Source: Treponema sp.
GTDB lineage: Bacteria; Spirochaetota; Spirochaetia; Treponematales; Breznakiellaceae
Reading direction: 5' to 3'
Assembly: GCA_031254315.1 (NCBI GenBank)
Contig: JAIRUQ010000027.1
Coordinates: forward strand, 1 to 39,928
Length of the DNA: 39,928 nucleotides
The notes beneath the pieces were generated by a model. It was not told where the DNA came from. It saw only the letters and a program-made list of their open reading frames with translations, and did no database searches. A program made the position numbers and the translations under genes. This document shows, piece by piece, positions 1 through 8,642 of this stretch. How positions within the stretch are numbered: position 1 is the stretch's first letter; each line of letters opens with the position of its first letter.

Positions 1-1619
1 TGGTCGGATCGCTTCGCTTCGCGTTCAATAAGTTCCAGCAGACGGGGTTTAAGGCTATAGGGCGCGACCGCCAGCCTCTGCATGGACTGCCTGAGCGAAT
101 AGCCGGTAATCATATTAAAGATCAGACTCGCGTCGTAGGCAATTTCTTCGCGGCAGGTAAACAGGCACAGGTCCTCGTAAGCCCTCGCCGTTTTATCGTT
201 ATAATTACCGGTGGAAAGATGCACATAACGCTTGATACGCTCGTTCTCACGGCGCAGTACCATGGTAATTTTTCCGTGTACTTTAAGCTGTGAAAGCCCG
301 TACACTACAATCACTCCGGCTTTTTCCAGACGGTTCGCCCAGGAAATATTCCGCCCCTCGTCAAAACGGGCCTTCAGTTCAACCAGCGCCGTTACGTGTT
401 TACCGTTAATGGCGGCCTGTTCCAGCGACCGTACTATGGGCGAAATTGCCTGAAGGTTTCCCGCGTTGCCGCCAGTGCGGTACAAAGCGGTCTTGATTGA
501 AATAACTTGAGGATCGGCGGCGGCCTCCTGAAAAAAACGTACCACCGGATCAAATGACTGATAGGGAAAATGAAGCATAACGTCGCCCTGGCTCAGCCTG
601 TCCCAAATGGAGACATCGTCGGTAAAACCGGGCGCGGGATATATTTTCCAGGGTTTTTCCTGAAATTTTTCAAAGCCAGCGACGCCGGTCAGTTCCATAA
701 GGTTCATGGGATTAAGCGGCCCGTCAAGCTCATACAGATCATCTTTTTCCAGGGAAAATCTTTTTGCCAGTTCGTCCCTCAGCCTTTTACTGCCGGGGGA
801 ATAAACCATCTGCACCACTTCGGATTTTTCCCTGCCTTCAATAACCTCCTCCATCGCCTCAATAAAATCTTCGTCCCGCCTTTCATCAACGGAAAAATCG
901 GCATCGCGGTTTATTTTAAACAGCATGCTTTCCCGGACACGGTAACCGGGAAAAAGATAAGCCCCCCAGGTAAGTATCAGATCGTCTAACAGCGCCCAGC
1001 GCAGGTTGCCTTCTTCCGACGGGAGCCAGACAATTCGGCTTAGAGAAACGGGAAGTTGCAACATAACGATAAGCTCCGGCGCGTCCCCGGCGGTGACCGG
1101 TTCCTCCGAGACCAGCAGGAAGGCGGCATTTATAGAGTGGCTTTCAAAGTAGGGCAGGGGCTTGTCCTCTTCGACACGCAGGGGGGTAAGAACCGGAAAA
1201 ATTTGCCCCAGAAAAAAGGATTCCAGATAGTCCATTTGGGGAACCGTGTAAGAATCGGGGCGGACAAGCTCTAGCCCGCCGGCGCTCAAGCCGGGAAATA
1301 TTTCGTCCGTGAAGCAGGCGGCAAGACGGCGGTTTATCGAATGGATTTTCTTTGAGATTTTATTGAGTTGCTCCGTCGGCCCCAACCCGGAAGGATCGCC
1401 CGAAAGTCCGGCCTTCTGCGCCCGTTTGATTGCCGCGACCCTTACCATAAAAAATTCGTCAAAATTGGAGGCAACAATCGACAAAAAACGGAGGCGCTCA
1501 AATAGGGGCAGGTCTTTTTTTAACCCTTCCTCCAGTACCCTCTCGTTAAAATCGACCCAGGACAGATCGCGGCTAAAATAAACGTCTGCGACCGGGGATG
1601 GTTTGGATTCTTTACCCAT
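1..1619 (-). CDS. ppk1: Polyphosphate kinase 1, C-terminus cut by window edge
   Basis: Makes inorganic polyphosphate from the gamma phosphate of ATP. Read on the minus strand, the first 539 codons are present; about 150-200 C-terminal residues lie outside the window. The N-terminus carries the Ppk1 pattern FSRDLSWVDFNERVLEE, followed by SIVASNFDEFFMVRVA. Further on are VHGKI, whose histidine at about residue 448 matches the phosphorylated active-site histidine of the family, and YVHLSTGNYNDKTAR. These are hallmark Ppk1 motifs in the expected order. The start is the ATG at 1619, because the preceding purine-rich AAGGCGG is a usable ribosome-binding site. The gene is divergent from the AbiE pair. 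The family assignment is firm. Confidence 0.95.
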   Translation of the reverse strand, partial: MGKESKPSPVADVYFSRDLSWVDFNERVLEEGLKKDLPLFERLRFLSIVASNFDEFFMVRVAAIKRAQKAGLSGDPSGLGPTEQLNKISKKIHSINRRLAACFTDEIFPGLSAGGLELVRPDSYTVPQMDYLESFFLGQIFPVLTPLRVEEDKPLPYFESHSINAAFLLVSEEPVTAGDAPELIVMLQLPVSLSRIVWLPSEEGNLRWALLDDLILTWGAYLFPGYRVRESMLFKINRDADFSVDERRDEDFIEAMEEVIEGREKSEVVQMVYSPGSKRLRDELAKRFSLEKDDLYELDGPLNPMNLMELTGVAGFEKFQEKPWKIYPAPGFTDDVSIWDRLSQGDVMLHFPYQSFDPVVRFFQEAAADPQVISIKTALYRTGGNAGNLQAISPIVRSLEQAAINGKHVTALVELKARFDEGRNISWANRLEKAGVIVVYGLSQLKVHGKITMVLRRENERIKRYVHLSTGNYNDKTARAYEDLCLFTCREEIAYDASLIFNMITGYSLRQSMQRLAVAPYSLKPRLLELIEREAKRSD

Positions 1620-1643
1620 GGTGATAAATTCCGCCTTGAATCT

Positions 1644-1671
1644 ATTATAGTGTAAGAACTTGTGTTGACAT
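1644..1671 (-). promoter_or_regulatory. Candidate ppk1 promoter
   Basis: On the minus strand there is a perfect TATAAT (1644-1649). An ATGTCA (1666-1671) lies 16 bp upstream and matches the -35 consensus at four of six positions. The start codon is about 25 nt downstream of the -10 box. The -35 box overlaps that of the oppositely directed abiE promoter. Confidence 0.45.
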
Positions 1672-1693
1672 AGAACCTAAATAAGACTATATT
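1665..1693 (+). promoter_or_regulatory. Sigma70-type promoter of the AbiE operon
   Basis: A perfect TTGACA (1665-1670) and TATATT (1688-1693) are separated by 17 bp and lead into the AbiE pair. Confidence 0.65.
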
Positions 1694-1698
1694 GTGAT

Positions 1699-1718
1699 TA
1701 TAAGTTTATCCGCTTATA
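1699..1718. promoter_or_regulatory. Inverted repeat just downstream of the abiE -10 box; candidate operator
   Basis: TATAAG and CTTATA form a 6-bp inverted repeat spaced by 8 nt, placed at the expected transcription start. AbiEi antitoxins are known to repress their own promoter by binding inverted repeats, so this is a plausible autoregulatory site. The operator role is inferred. Confidence 0.35.
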
Positions 1719-1755
1719 TGTTTATATTAGTCTAAAGATGTAGGAGTTGGGATCG

Positions 1756-2355
1756 ATGAAACCAGTTGAAGAAATAAGGCGGATGTTTGAAAGTTCCGGC
1801 GGTATGCTTCGTACAAAAGAGCTTTATACCAGAAGGGTTTTTTATAATGACATTCGGCAGTTTATCAATGATGGTCTTATCGAAAAAATCCGTTATGGAT
1901 ATTACCAATGGATAGATGAAAATAATCCCAGCGAGGCCCGCCTTATCAATCAGCTTTTTCCCGATGGGATACTCAATATGGATACTGCCCTTTTTTATTA
2001 CGGCTACAGTGACAGAACACCTCTTGCCTGGAATCTGGCGGTGAGCAAGGATTCCGGTAAATCACGGTTTAAGATAGATTATCCTTTTGTGCGACCATAC
2101 TTTGTCGAACCCGCACTGCTGGATCTGGGTCTGAGTTCTGGAGTGATAGATGGGAACCCCGTGCGTATTTACGATAAAGAGCGGACAATTTGTGACTGTC
2201 TGCGCTACCGCAATAAAATGGACAGGGAAATTTTCGTCAAATCGATACAAAGATATGTAAACGATACATCAAAAAACATACCCCGTTTGATGCTGTATGC
2301 AAAGAAACTCCGGGTAACTTCTGTGGTAAAAAATCTTGTGGGAGTGTGGCTATAA
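1756..2355 (+). CDS. abiEi: AbiEi-like antitoxin / transcriptional regulator
   Basis: About 199 residues. The N-terminal 60 residues look like the winged-helix domain of AbiEi (segments such as LRTKELYTRRVFYNDIRQ and GLIEKIRYGYYQW). The C-terminal part carries the AbiEi-type ending with ERTICDCLRYRNKMDREIF. The product should neutralise the adjacent nucleotidyltransferase toxin and repress the operon. The start is set at ATG 1756, because TAGGAG at 1741-1746 lies 9 nt upstream. The TTG at 1747 would sit directly on that ribosome-binding site. The stop codon abuts the toxin ATG, so the two genes are translationally coupled. Family membership is recognised from motifs and gene order. Confidence 0.82.
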   Translation: MKPVEEIRRMFESSGGMLRTKELYTRRVFYNDIRQFINDGLIEKIRYGYYQWIDENNPSEARLINQLFPDGILNMDTALFYYGYSDRTPLAWNLAVSKDSGKSRFKIDYPFVRPYFVEPALLDLGLSSGVIDGNPVRIYDKERTICDCLRYRNKMDREIFVKSIQRYVNDTSKNIPRLMLYAKKLRVTSVVKNLVGVWL

Positions 2356-3255
2356 ATGGCGGACATTGGTACTTCAATTCTGGCAAGACTAAAAAACAAA
2401 GCCAAAGAATCTAAGATCAGTTACCAGCAGTGTCTTCAACTTTTCTTTCAGGAAGAATTTCTGAGGCGGATCTCAAAGTCTCCGTATGTAAATAATCTTA
2501 TTTTGAAAGGCGGGTTATTCATCTATACACTGACCAATTTTCAAAGCAGAGCCACTGTTGATATCGATTTCATGGTACAACGCCTTGATAATTATCCTGA
2601 ACGTTTAGACGAGGTAATAGCCGAAATTATTTCTGTCCCTACCGGATTAAATGAGACAGTAATTCTTGAGGCAGGCAAATGTGTCCCTATTGCCACACAT
2701 CGGGAGTATTCTGGATTAAGCAGTCAAATTACCGGAAAAATTAAAAAAGTGCGTGTCCCTTTTAATATTGATATTGGTGCCGGAGACATAATTGTTCCCA
2801 AACCGGAAAGGCGGAAAATACAGACCCAGCTTGAGGGATATGATCCGCCGAAGATATATACTTATTCCCTTGAAAGTACCATCGCCGAAAAATTTGACGC
2901 TATCCTCCAGCGTTTTGAATTAACCGGGCGCATGAAAGATTTTTACGATATTTTTTATCTTGCCCAAACTTTTGATTTTGATGGTCAAAGGCTGGGTAAG
3001 GCGCTCAAAAAAACATTGCAGAATCGCAAAACCGAGTATGACAAAGAAAGTTTTGACAGGGTACTCCAACTCGCCGATGATAACGATATACAGGCGCGTT
3101 GGCAGTATTTCCAAAAGACCGTAAATCAGACAGGGTTGTCCCTGTCCGAAGTTATGCATTTGATTGACAAGTTTCTGCATCCTGTTTTTGTCTCCCTTGT
3201 ATTGGGAGAAGATTTGTCAAAAAGATGGGATGCAGGACATCGGAAGTGGGAGTAA
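2356..3255 (+). CDS. abiEii: AbiEii/AbiGii-family nucleotidyltransferase toxin
   Basis: 299 residues. The N-terminal third shows the AbiEii nucleotidyltransferase core: NLILKGGLFIYTL followed by RATVDIDFMVQRL, the GG and DxD elements of the DNA-polymerase-beta-like fold. A second conserved region follows, with ESTIAEKFDAILQRF and GRMKDFYDIFYLA. Such toxins make up type IV toxin-antitoxin systems that can cause abortive infection after phage attack. The gene starts immediately after the antitoxin stop codon. No truncation is visible. Whether it protects against phage in this host is unknown. Confidence 0.88.
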   Translation: MADIGTSILARLKNKAKESKISYQQCLQLFFQEEFLRRISKSPYVNNLILKGGLFIYTLTNFQSRATVDIDFMVQRLDNYPERLDEVIAEIISVPTGLNETVILEAGKCVPIATHREYSGLSSQITGKIKKVRVPFNIDIGAGDIIVPKPERRKIQTQLEGYDPPKIYTYSLESTIAEKFDAILQRFELTGRMKDFYDIFYLAQTFDFDGQRLGKALKKTLQNRKTEYDKESFDRVLQLADDNDIQARWQYFQKTVNQTGLSLSEVMHLIDKFLHPVFVSLVLGEDLSKRWDAGHRKWE

Positions 3256-3311
3256 GGACATATTGGAGCAAAAATTTCTGAATTTTATTGTCATTTTTGC
3301 CCCAAAATCCA

Positions 3312-3340
3312 TTGTAACATTTTCCTAAAATTGGTATTAT
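3312..3340 (+). promoter_or_regulatory. Promoter of the leucine-rich repeat protein gene
   Basis: TTGTAA (3312-3317) and TATTAT (3335-3340) are spaced by 17 bp, about 37 nt upstream of the ATG. Confidence 0.55.
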
Positions 3341-3377
3341 ATTTAAGGATACGAAAACACCGTAAAGGAGTTTTATT

Positions 3378-3854
3378 ATGAAGATGTTTTTGAGAATTGC
3401 CTTAATGTTAATGGCAGTAGCTTCTGTTTATGCCCAGCAGTATGATCCTGAAAGCGATTTTAGCGTCAGCCGGAGTGCAGACGGCAAATCGGTTACTATT
3501 ACCGGATATGCGGGAACAAAACAGGTGGTCAGTATCCCCCCGCAAATACGCCAGTTGCCGGTTACGGTAATTGGGAAAGAGGCATTTTATGAAAAAAGTT
3601 TGACCAGCGTTACCATTGGCAATCGTGTTACCGAGATTGGGTCAGACGCGTTTATGAACAACCGACTGACCAGCGTTACCGCCATTAGAGGTAGTGCGTT
3701 TCTTGACAACCCACTTACCAGCATTACCATTGGCAGGGATGTTCAATTAGGATATGATTCTTTTCCTTCAGGATTTGATGCGTTTTACAATGGACTAAAC
3801 AAAAAGGCAGGAACTTATACACTCAAGGGCAACTCGTGGAATGAGGAATGGTAA
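3378..3854 (+). CDS. Secreted BspA-type leucine-rich repeat protein
   Basis: 158 residues. Residues 1-19 form a signal peptide with a likely cleavage after VYA. About three leucine-rich repeats of the BspA / Treponema pallidum type follow (pattern LTSVTIGNRVTEIGSDAF), preceded by the usual lead-in VVSIPPQIRQLPVTVIGKEAF. The ending KKAGTYTLKGNSWN is also commonly seen at the end of these short spirochaetal proteins. BspA proteins act in adhesion in other bacteria; here that role is only an inference. AAGGAG at 3364-3369 is a good ribosome-binding site. The gene has its own promoter and a hairpin after the stop. Confidence 0.85.
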   Translation: MKMFLRIALMLMAVASVYAQQYDPESDFSVSRSADGKSVTITGYAGTKQVVSIPPQIRQLPVTVIGKEAFYEKSLTSVTIGNRVTEIGSDAFMNNRLTSVTAIRGSAFLDNPLTSITIGRDVQLGYDSFPSGFDAFYNGLNKKAGTYTLKGNSWNEEW

Positions 3855-3877
3855 GAGCGTAATCGTGGCCATTATTG

Positions 3878-3913
3878 AGCTAATTCCTTATGGCATAAGG
3901 AATTAGCTTTCTT
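3878..3913 (+). terminator. Hairpin terminator after the leucine-rich repeat gene
   Basis: A near-perfect inverted repeat with 15-bp arms beginning AGCTAATTCC runs from 3878 to 3908, followed by TTCTT. It is placed 23 nt after the stop codon. Confidence 0.65.
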
Positions 3914-3917
3914 GCCC

Positions 3918-3957
3918 AAAAAAAGCCCCAAACAGCCGTATTTTTGGCTTTTTGGGG
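3918..3957 (-). terminator. Intrinsic terminator of the tRNA-Leu transcript
   Basis: On the minus strand CCCCAAA pairs with TTTGGGG, with an inner GCC/GGC. A run of seven T follows directly. It lies just past the 3' end of the tRNA. Confidence 0.7.
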
Positions 3958-3965
3958 ACCCTTTC

Positions 3966-4049
3966 TGCCCAGAAGAAGACTCGAACTTCCATGCTTTTAA
4001 CGGCACTGGTACCTGAAACCAGCGTGTCTACCAATTCCACCATCTGGGC
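3966..4049 (-). tRNA. tRNA-Leu, anticodon CAG
   Basis: The 84-nt cloverleaf reads on the minus strand. The acceptor stem is GCCCAGA paired with TCTGGGC, with discriminator A. The D arm contains GGAATTGGTAGAC, the anticodon stem is CTGGT/ACCAG with loop TTCAGGT, a long class II variable arm is present, and the T loop is TTCGAGT. The CCA end is not encoded. Confidence 0.95.
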
Positions 4050-4071
4050 TGACTTTTAGAGTTTATCGTTT

Positions 4072-6402
4072 TTATACACAAAGGTCAATATTAGCGCTTT
4101 TTTCCGCCGAGCATCTTTGTAAGTAAAACCTTAATATGTCCAGCATTTCGTTTATATCCAGCGGTTTTCCTATGTGAGCGTTCATCCCGGCGTCTAAACA
4201 TTTATCAATGTCTTCCTTAAATACATTGGCGGTCATTGCGACAATCGGTATCTCTTTGGCTTTAGGTATGTTAAGGTTTCGTATTCTGCGGGTCGCCTCA
4301 AGACCGTCCATTTCCGGCATTTGCAAGTCCATAAGAATCAAGTCGTATTTTTCAGGCGCGGCGCTGAACTTCTTTACCGCTTCTACTCCGTTAATCGCAC
4401 TGTCTATTTCAAGTTCAGTAGGCTCAAGGAGCGAGATTACAATTTCACGGTTAATTTCTATGTCTTCAGCTAACAAAAGACGTTGCCCTTTGAAAGAGTG
4501 TATTTCTTCTAACACAGCTTCCCCTCTGGCGGCATCTTCGCTATTGCCGCTCTGTTCAACTGCGCGATCCAGTTTAACCGTAAAAATAAAAGACGCTCCA
4601 CTACCAAGATCGGATTCTATCCAAATCTTGCCGCCCATAAGACCAACAATCCGTTTGCTAATCGCAAGCCCAAGTCCAGTGCCGCCAAACTTGCGTGAAA
4701 TACTGCTCTCCGCCTGCTTAAAAGATGAAAACAAATGCGATTGCTGTTCGGGACTAATTCCAATTCCAGTATCTTTTACTTCTACTTTGATTGTACATAT
4801 TCCGTTTTCTTCACCTGAAAAAAACGCCTTTAGCCATATTGAGCCGTATTCAGGCGTAAACTTAACAGCATTGGTTAACAAATTAGTAACAACTTGAGTG
4901 AGCCGTTGATCGTCGCCGGATAAAAATTTGGGAATATCAGCGTCCAGATAAAGAGCAAAATGCTGTTTCTTTTCTTCAATACGAAAACTTACAACATTGA
5001 TGGCTTTTTGCAGTGTCTTTTCAAATTCAAAAACCGCGAAAGACAAATCAAACTTTCCGGCTTCGATTTTTGACATATCAAGAACATCATTTATTACGCC
5101 TAAAAGATGGTTTGACGCGCCTTCAATTTTTTCAAACGCATAATTTTTCTTTTCTATGGTAGTCGCTATTTTGCCTATTTGCGTCATGCCGATAATAGCG
5201 TTCATCGGGGTTCGCATTTCATGGCTCATGTTGGAAAGGAAATTGCTTTTTGCGCGGCTTGCGGCTTGCGCTTCTTCAAGCGCGGTTTCCAGTTCTACTG
5301 CTGTAACGCGGATGCCCAATGTCAGATCATTGCGGAGCATAGCGTGGGCGATCAATAAACTGCCGGAGCGAAGTATGCTTTCTTCGTTTTCAGAAAACAA
5401 ATGTTCACTGTGGCAGTCATCGAATCCGACAAATCCCCAAAAACGGTCTCTTAAAAAAACAGGAACAATCAAGATTGATAATATCCCCTGAGGAGCTAAC
5501 TGTTCCTGTATTTTTTCATCCATTTCGCGTATTAAACCATTTATACATTGACCGCTTAAAAGTTTTTCTTCCCAGCCGGGAACATGATCCTCATAAATAA
5601 TATCTGTTGTATACTTAGTGTCCTGTTGCGGCTCTGCTCCTTCTGACCACTCGTATAACTGCGTACAGCGAAGTTTGCCATCTACGGTATGGTTTCTCCA
5701 AATATATACACGGTCGGCTTTTACAACTTCACCCATCATGCGCATACAACGCCGTAGCGCACTTTCAAAATCATCAACCTCAGCCTGAAGCAGAACCGTA
5801 GCCGCGTCGTTTACCGTATTAAGCAGTTTATCGCGGTAATTGTGTTCTTCACGGTTTCTAATCTCCTGTTCGTTACGGTTAATCGCGCTGACAATCATCA
5901 AACTGACAGAACGAAGAATATCCAACTCTTCATTGTTAAGAGTCCGTTCATAGCGACAGTCATCAAAACTTACCCATCCCCAAAAAGTGCTTTGCAAATA
6001 TACAGGGAAAGCAAAAACCGACTTCATGCCATGAGGTTTAAGGCGTTCTTGTTCCTCAATGGACATATCGCTTAAAGAGCCGTTTACACAATCGCCCCTT
6101 AAGAATTTTTCTTCCCATACAGGAATGTCGGTGTAAGGGAAAACCACTTTATTTTTGACAGGATTTGCCCGTTGACCTGTATCATTTTGCCATTCAAAAC
6201 GCATCGTATAGTGAAGAACTCCGTCAATCATCTCATTTTGCCAAATATAGCCCCGGTCAACATTCAAGCAATGAGCGAGAATACTCATCCCTCTTAAAAC
6301 CGAAGCTTCAAATGTTTCTTCATTTATGGCGGCTAACAGTATTCGTGCCGTATCATTTACCGCGTGAAAAAGCTGTTGCTGGCGGCTTAATACATCAGCC
6401 AT
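4072..6402 (-). CDS. Soluble hybrid histidine kinase with two GAF domains and a receiver
   Basis: 776 residues, no membrane segment and no signal peptide, so probably cytosolic. Two related GAF-type sensor domains (about residues 10-180 and 190-365) share WEEK(F/L)L.G.C(V/I)NG and FWG(W/F)V.FDDC, showing an internal duplication. A dimerisation/phospho-acceptor domain follows with [17 protein letters not shown], the histidine being the phosphorylation site. The ATPase domain carries [16 protein letters not shown] and [16 protein letters not shown]-terminal receiver domain has [13 protein letters not shown] (phosphorylated Asp) and the conserved Lys in IGKPLD. The gene begins 5 nt after the 2-keto-3-deoxygluconate kinase gene ends, so the two are likely co-transcribed. 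The GAF ligand and the output are unknown; no separate output regulator is nearby. Confidence 0.9.
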   Translation of the reverse strand: MADVLSRQQQLFHAVNDTARILLAAINEETFEASVLRGMSILAHCLNVDRGYIWQNEMIDGVLHYTMRFEWQNDTGQRANPVKNKVVFPYTDIPVWEEKFLRGDCVNGSLSDMSIEEQERLKPHGMKSVFAFPVYLQSTFWGWVSFDDCRYERTLNNEELDILRSVSLMIVSAINRNEQEIRNREEHNYRDKLLNTVNDAATVLLQAEVDDFESALRRCMRMMGEVVKADRVYIWRNHTVDGKLRCTQLYEWSEGAEPQQDTKYTTDIIYEDHVPGWEEKLLSGQCINGLIREMDEKIQEQLAPQGILSILIVPVFLRDRFWGFVGFDDCHSEHLFSENEESILRSGSLLIAHAMLRNDLTLGIRVTAVELETALEEAQAASRAKSNFLSNMSHEMRTPMNAIIGMTQIGKIATTIEKKNYAFEKIEGASNHLLGVINDVLDMSKIEAGKFDLSFAVFEFEKTLQKAINVVSFRIEEKKQHFALYLDADIPKFLSGDDQRLTQVVTNLLTNAVKFTPEYGSIWLKAFFSGEENGICTIKVEVKDTGIGISPEQQSHLFSSFKQAESSISRKFGGTGLGLAISKRIVGLMGGKIWIESDLGSGASFIFTVKLDRAVEQSGNSEDAARGEAVLEEIHSFKGQRLLLAEDIEINREIVISLLEPTELEIDSAINGVEAVKKFSAAPEKYDLILMDLQMPEMDGLEATRRIRNLNIPKAKEIPIVAMTANVFKEDIDKCLDAGMNAHIGKPLDINEMLDILRFYLQRCSAEKSANIDLCV

Positions 6403-6407
6403 AACAC

Positions 6408-7427
6408 CTACCGTTGAACACGACCGGAAGCATTCCCAGCCGCAAGTTTTTTTACTTCATCCGCAGAAACAAGATTGAAGTCTCCTTCGATGGTATGTTT
6501 TAGACAGCTTGCCGCTACGGCAAACTCAAGCCCTTCCTGCGCCCCAAGACCAAGAAGATTCGCGTAGATAAGCCCCGCGCCGAAACTATCTCCGCCGCCG
6601 ACTCTGTCTACTATATGAACCGCGTATTTCTTTGAAAAATAAAAATCATTTCCGGTACAGAGCATTGCTCCCCAGTTGTTGTCATTCGCGGAAATTGATT
6701 CCCTAAGTGTAATTGCCGTCTGCTTAAACCCAAACCGTTTGATAAGGGCGGTAGCAACTTCTTTGTAACCGTCATGGCTGATTTTACCGGAGGTTACATC
6801 ACTGCCTGACGCTTTAATTCCAAAAACATCCGATGCATCTTCTTCGTTAGCAATGCAAATATCAACAAACTCCATGAGTTTGCCCATAACTTCTCCGGCT
6901 TTTTCACGAGACCAAAGGTTCGCGCGGTAATTAAGGTCGCAGGAAACTGTAATCCCTTTTGACCGCGCCGCACTACACGCCGCTAAACAAATCGCCTGAG
7001 TGTTATCAGAAAGCGCGGGGGTAATCCCTGTAAAGTGAAACCAATTTACGTTTTGAAAAATTTTGTCCCAGTCAAAATCTGCCTTATCCGCTGTCGCTAT
7101 TGCCGAATTTGCGCGGTCATAAATAACTTTTGACGGACGCTGGGACGCGCCCTTTTCAAGAAAGTAAATCCCTACCCTGTCGCCGCCACGGACTATAAGT
7201 GAAGTGTCAACTCCGAATTCCCTAAGTTTATTGACCGCGCTCTGCCCTATCTCGTGTTTTGGCAATTTTGTTACAAAAGCCGCGTCTATCCCAAAACCGG
7301 CGAGAGAGACGGCGACATTGGCTTCTCCGCCGCCGTAAGTCGCGCCGAAAGAATTAGCCTGAACAAAACGATAATAGCCCTCAGGGGCAAGGCGTAGCAT
7401 GACCTCACCTAGGGTAATGACTTTCAT
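6408..7427 (-). CDS. kdgK: 2-keto-3-deoxygluconate kinase (PfkB family)
   Basis: 339 residues. PfkB sugar kinase: N-terminal [18 protein letters not shown] with a following [12 protein letters not shown], and the C-terminal signature [13 protein letters not shown] whose Asp is the catalytic base. The N-terminal wording and length fit 2-dehydro-3-deoxygluconokinases, which make 2-keto-3-deoxy-6-phosphogluconate in pectin, uronate and Entner-Doudoroff pathways. The exact sugar cannot be proven from sequence alone. The start ATG at 7427 follows CAGGAG. The gene has its own promoter and precedes the hybrid histidine kinase in one likely operon. Confidence 0.85.
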   Translation of the reverse strand: MKVITLGEVMLRLAPEGYYRFVQANSFGATYGGGEANVAVSLAGFGIDAAFVTKLPKHEIGQSAVNKLREFGVDTSLIVRGGDRVGIYFLEKGASQRPSKVIYDRANSAIATADKADFDWDKIFQNVNWFHFTGITPALSDNTQAICLAACSAARSKGITVSCDLNYRANLWSREKAGEVMGKLMEFVDICIANEEDASDVFGIKASGSDVTSGKISHDGYKEVATALIKRFGFKQTAITLRESISANDNNWGAMLCTGNDFYFSKKYAVHIVDRVGGGDSFGAGLIYANLLGLGAQEGLEFAVAASCLKHTIEGDFNLVSADEVKKLAAGNASGRVQR

Positions 7428-7451
7428 ATAAACTCCTGTGGTCTTTTATAT

Positions 7452-7480
7452 AATATAACACAATTTTAATGTGTAAGCAA
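7452..7480 (-). promoter_or_regulatory. kdgK promoter with a palindromic spacer
   Basis: On the minus strand TTGCTT (7475-7480) and TATATT (7452-7457) are separated by exactly 17 bp. That spacer begins ACACA and ends TGTGT, a short inverted repeat filling the gap between the two boxes and typical of a repressor site. The operator role is inferred. Confidence 0.5.
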
Positions 7481-7491
7481 TTAAATAAGCG

Positions 7492-7520
7492 TTGATCTCT
7501 AATTATCCCCCATGTATACT
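7492..7520 (+). promoter_or_regulatory. Promoter of the HAD phosphatase gene
   Basis: TTGATC (7492-7497) and TATACT (7515-7520) are spaced by 17 bp. An in-frame ATG at 7527 lies only 6 nt after the -10 box, so transcription probably starts at or next to the start codon. Confidence 0.55.
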
Positions 7521-7526
7521 CTTGAA

Positions 7527-8396
7527 ATGAAAAGAAATTTTGAACCAAAAATGATAAAAGCCCTTGCCATCGATTTGGACGGAACTACATTATTGCCGGA
7601 AGGAATTCTGGGAAAACGGACAAGGGACTGTTTAAGAAAACTTATCTCCAAAAATATACAGATAATTATTTCGACAGGAAGGGCGATTGAAGCGTCGGAA
7701 AAGTACCGTAGCGCGATTGGAGCGGAGGGACCGATGGTCTTTTTTAATGGGGCGGAAGTTGCCGATGTCCCATCAGGCAAAATATTACACACCGATTTAA
7801 TCGGCATGGATGTAGTGAACTTTGGAGTCGATATAGCCCGTGAAATGGGCATTCATTATCAAGTTTATCTCCCCGCGAAAATTTCGCCTGATACAGGAAA
7901 AGAGGACGAAAAGCAGATGTGGGAAGCGCTTGTAATCGACAGATACGGTCCCGAAGCGGAGTACTATCAAAAACACACGGGGATAATTCCAGTTGTAAAA
8001 AACTTAAAAAGTATCGCTGAACTGCCACTTGACGGCTGTATCAAAGGGATGTTTATTGCCGACCCTTCCCTGCACGATGAAGTCCGTCGCAGAGTAAGCG
8101 AGCGTTTTGGCGATCGAATCAATGTTATACGCAGTTTCCCGACATTTCTGGAAGTCATAAATTCCGGCGTTTCAAAGGGAGACGGCTTGAAGATTGCGAT
8201 GGAACACAGGGGGCTTAAACCTGAAGAAGTAATAGCCTTTGGAGACGAAGAAAACGATTTACCGATGTTTACAGTCGCCGGCTTTGCCGCCGCCCCCCAG
8301 AACGCGAGGGAAAAAATCCGTGATGCCGCAGACTTGGTTTATGGTCCCAATACATCAGAAGGGCTTGCCGTCTACCTTGAGGAGATTTTCCTGTAA
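7527..8396 (+). CDS. Cof-type HAD-superfamily hydrolase
   Basis: About 289 residues. HAD phosphatase with all four motifs: AIDLDGTTLL (nucleophile Asp), ISTGRA, the Lys in GVSKGDGL, and FGDEENDLPMF. The long insertion between motifs II and III is the C2B cap of Cof/YidA enzymes, which dephosphorylate sugar phosphates or related metabolites. The substrate is unknown. The ATG at 7512 lies inside the promoter -35/-10 region and is rejected. ATG 7527 is preferred because it falls where transcription should begin; ATG 7551 (MIKALAIDLDG) is the alternative and gives the most typical family N-terminus. There is no ribosome-binding site before either. The gene is divergent from kdgK. Confidence 0.87.
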   Translation: MKRNFEPKMIKALAIDLDGTTLLPEGILGKRTRDCLRKLISKNIQIIISTGRAIEASEKYRSAIGAEGPMVFFNGAEVADVPSGKILHTDLIGMDVVNFGVDIAREMGIHYQVYLPAKISPDTGKEDEKQMWEALVIDRYGPEAEYYQKHTGIIPVVKNLKSIAELPLDGCIKGMFIADPSLHDEVRRRVSERFGDRINVIRSFPTFLEVINSGVSKGDGLKIAMEHRGLKPEEVIAFGDEENDLPMFTVAGFAAAPQNAREKIRDAADLVYGPNTSEGLAVYLEEIFL

Positions 8397-8401
8397 ATGC
8401 C

Positions 8402-8430
8402 TAGACATAAATCCGCAAATTCGATATAAT
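8402..8430 (+). promoter_or_regulatory. Promoter of the rpoZ-like/miaA/MFS operon
   Basis: TAGACA (8402-8407) and a perfect TATAAT (8425-8430) are spaced by 17 bp. The ATG of the first gene is 8 nt after the -10 box. Confidence 0.65.
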
Positions 8431-8438
8431 TCAATATT

Positions 8439-8636
8439 ATGATATTTCCATTAAAAGAGCTCATCGAATACGATGAAAATATGTATGAAATAACCTCAGC
8501 ATCATCACGCAGAGCCTTTCAGCTTTCTTCTGTTTTGGATAAAGATGAAAAAGATGACTACGACGGTAAAATGGTCGCTCTCGCCGCACTGCAGGTTTTT
8601 ACCAAAGAAGTCCAATTCCGTATGGAAGTCGAATAA
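8439..8636 (+). CDS. rpoZ: Probable RNA polymerase omega subunit
   Basis: 65 residues. The pattern resembles the short omega subunits of spirochaetes. It has an N-terminal helix with PLKELIEYDENMYEIT, then SSRRAFQL matching the omega (V/A)ARRARQL helix, then KMVALAALQVFTKEV in place of K.V..A..EI..GK. Omega stabilises the beta' subunit of RNA polymerase. The protein is too short and divergent for certainty. The gene starts at an ATG 8 nt after a TATAAT box, without a ribosome-binding site, so the mRNA may be leaderless. It is followed after 6 nt, in the same frame, by miaA. Confidence 0.62.
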   Translation: MIFPLKELIEYDENMYEITSASSRRAFQLSSVLDKDEKDDYDGKMVALAALQVFTKEVQFRMEVE

Positions 8637-8642
8637 GCTCAG

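Noticed and set aside
232..1581. Several plus-strand open frames
   Set aside because: Antisense shadows of polyphosphate kinase, which has all diagnostic motifs on the other strand.
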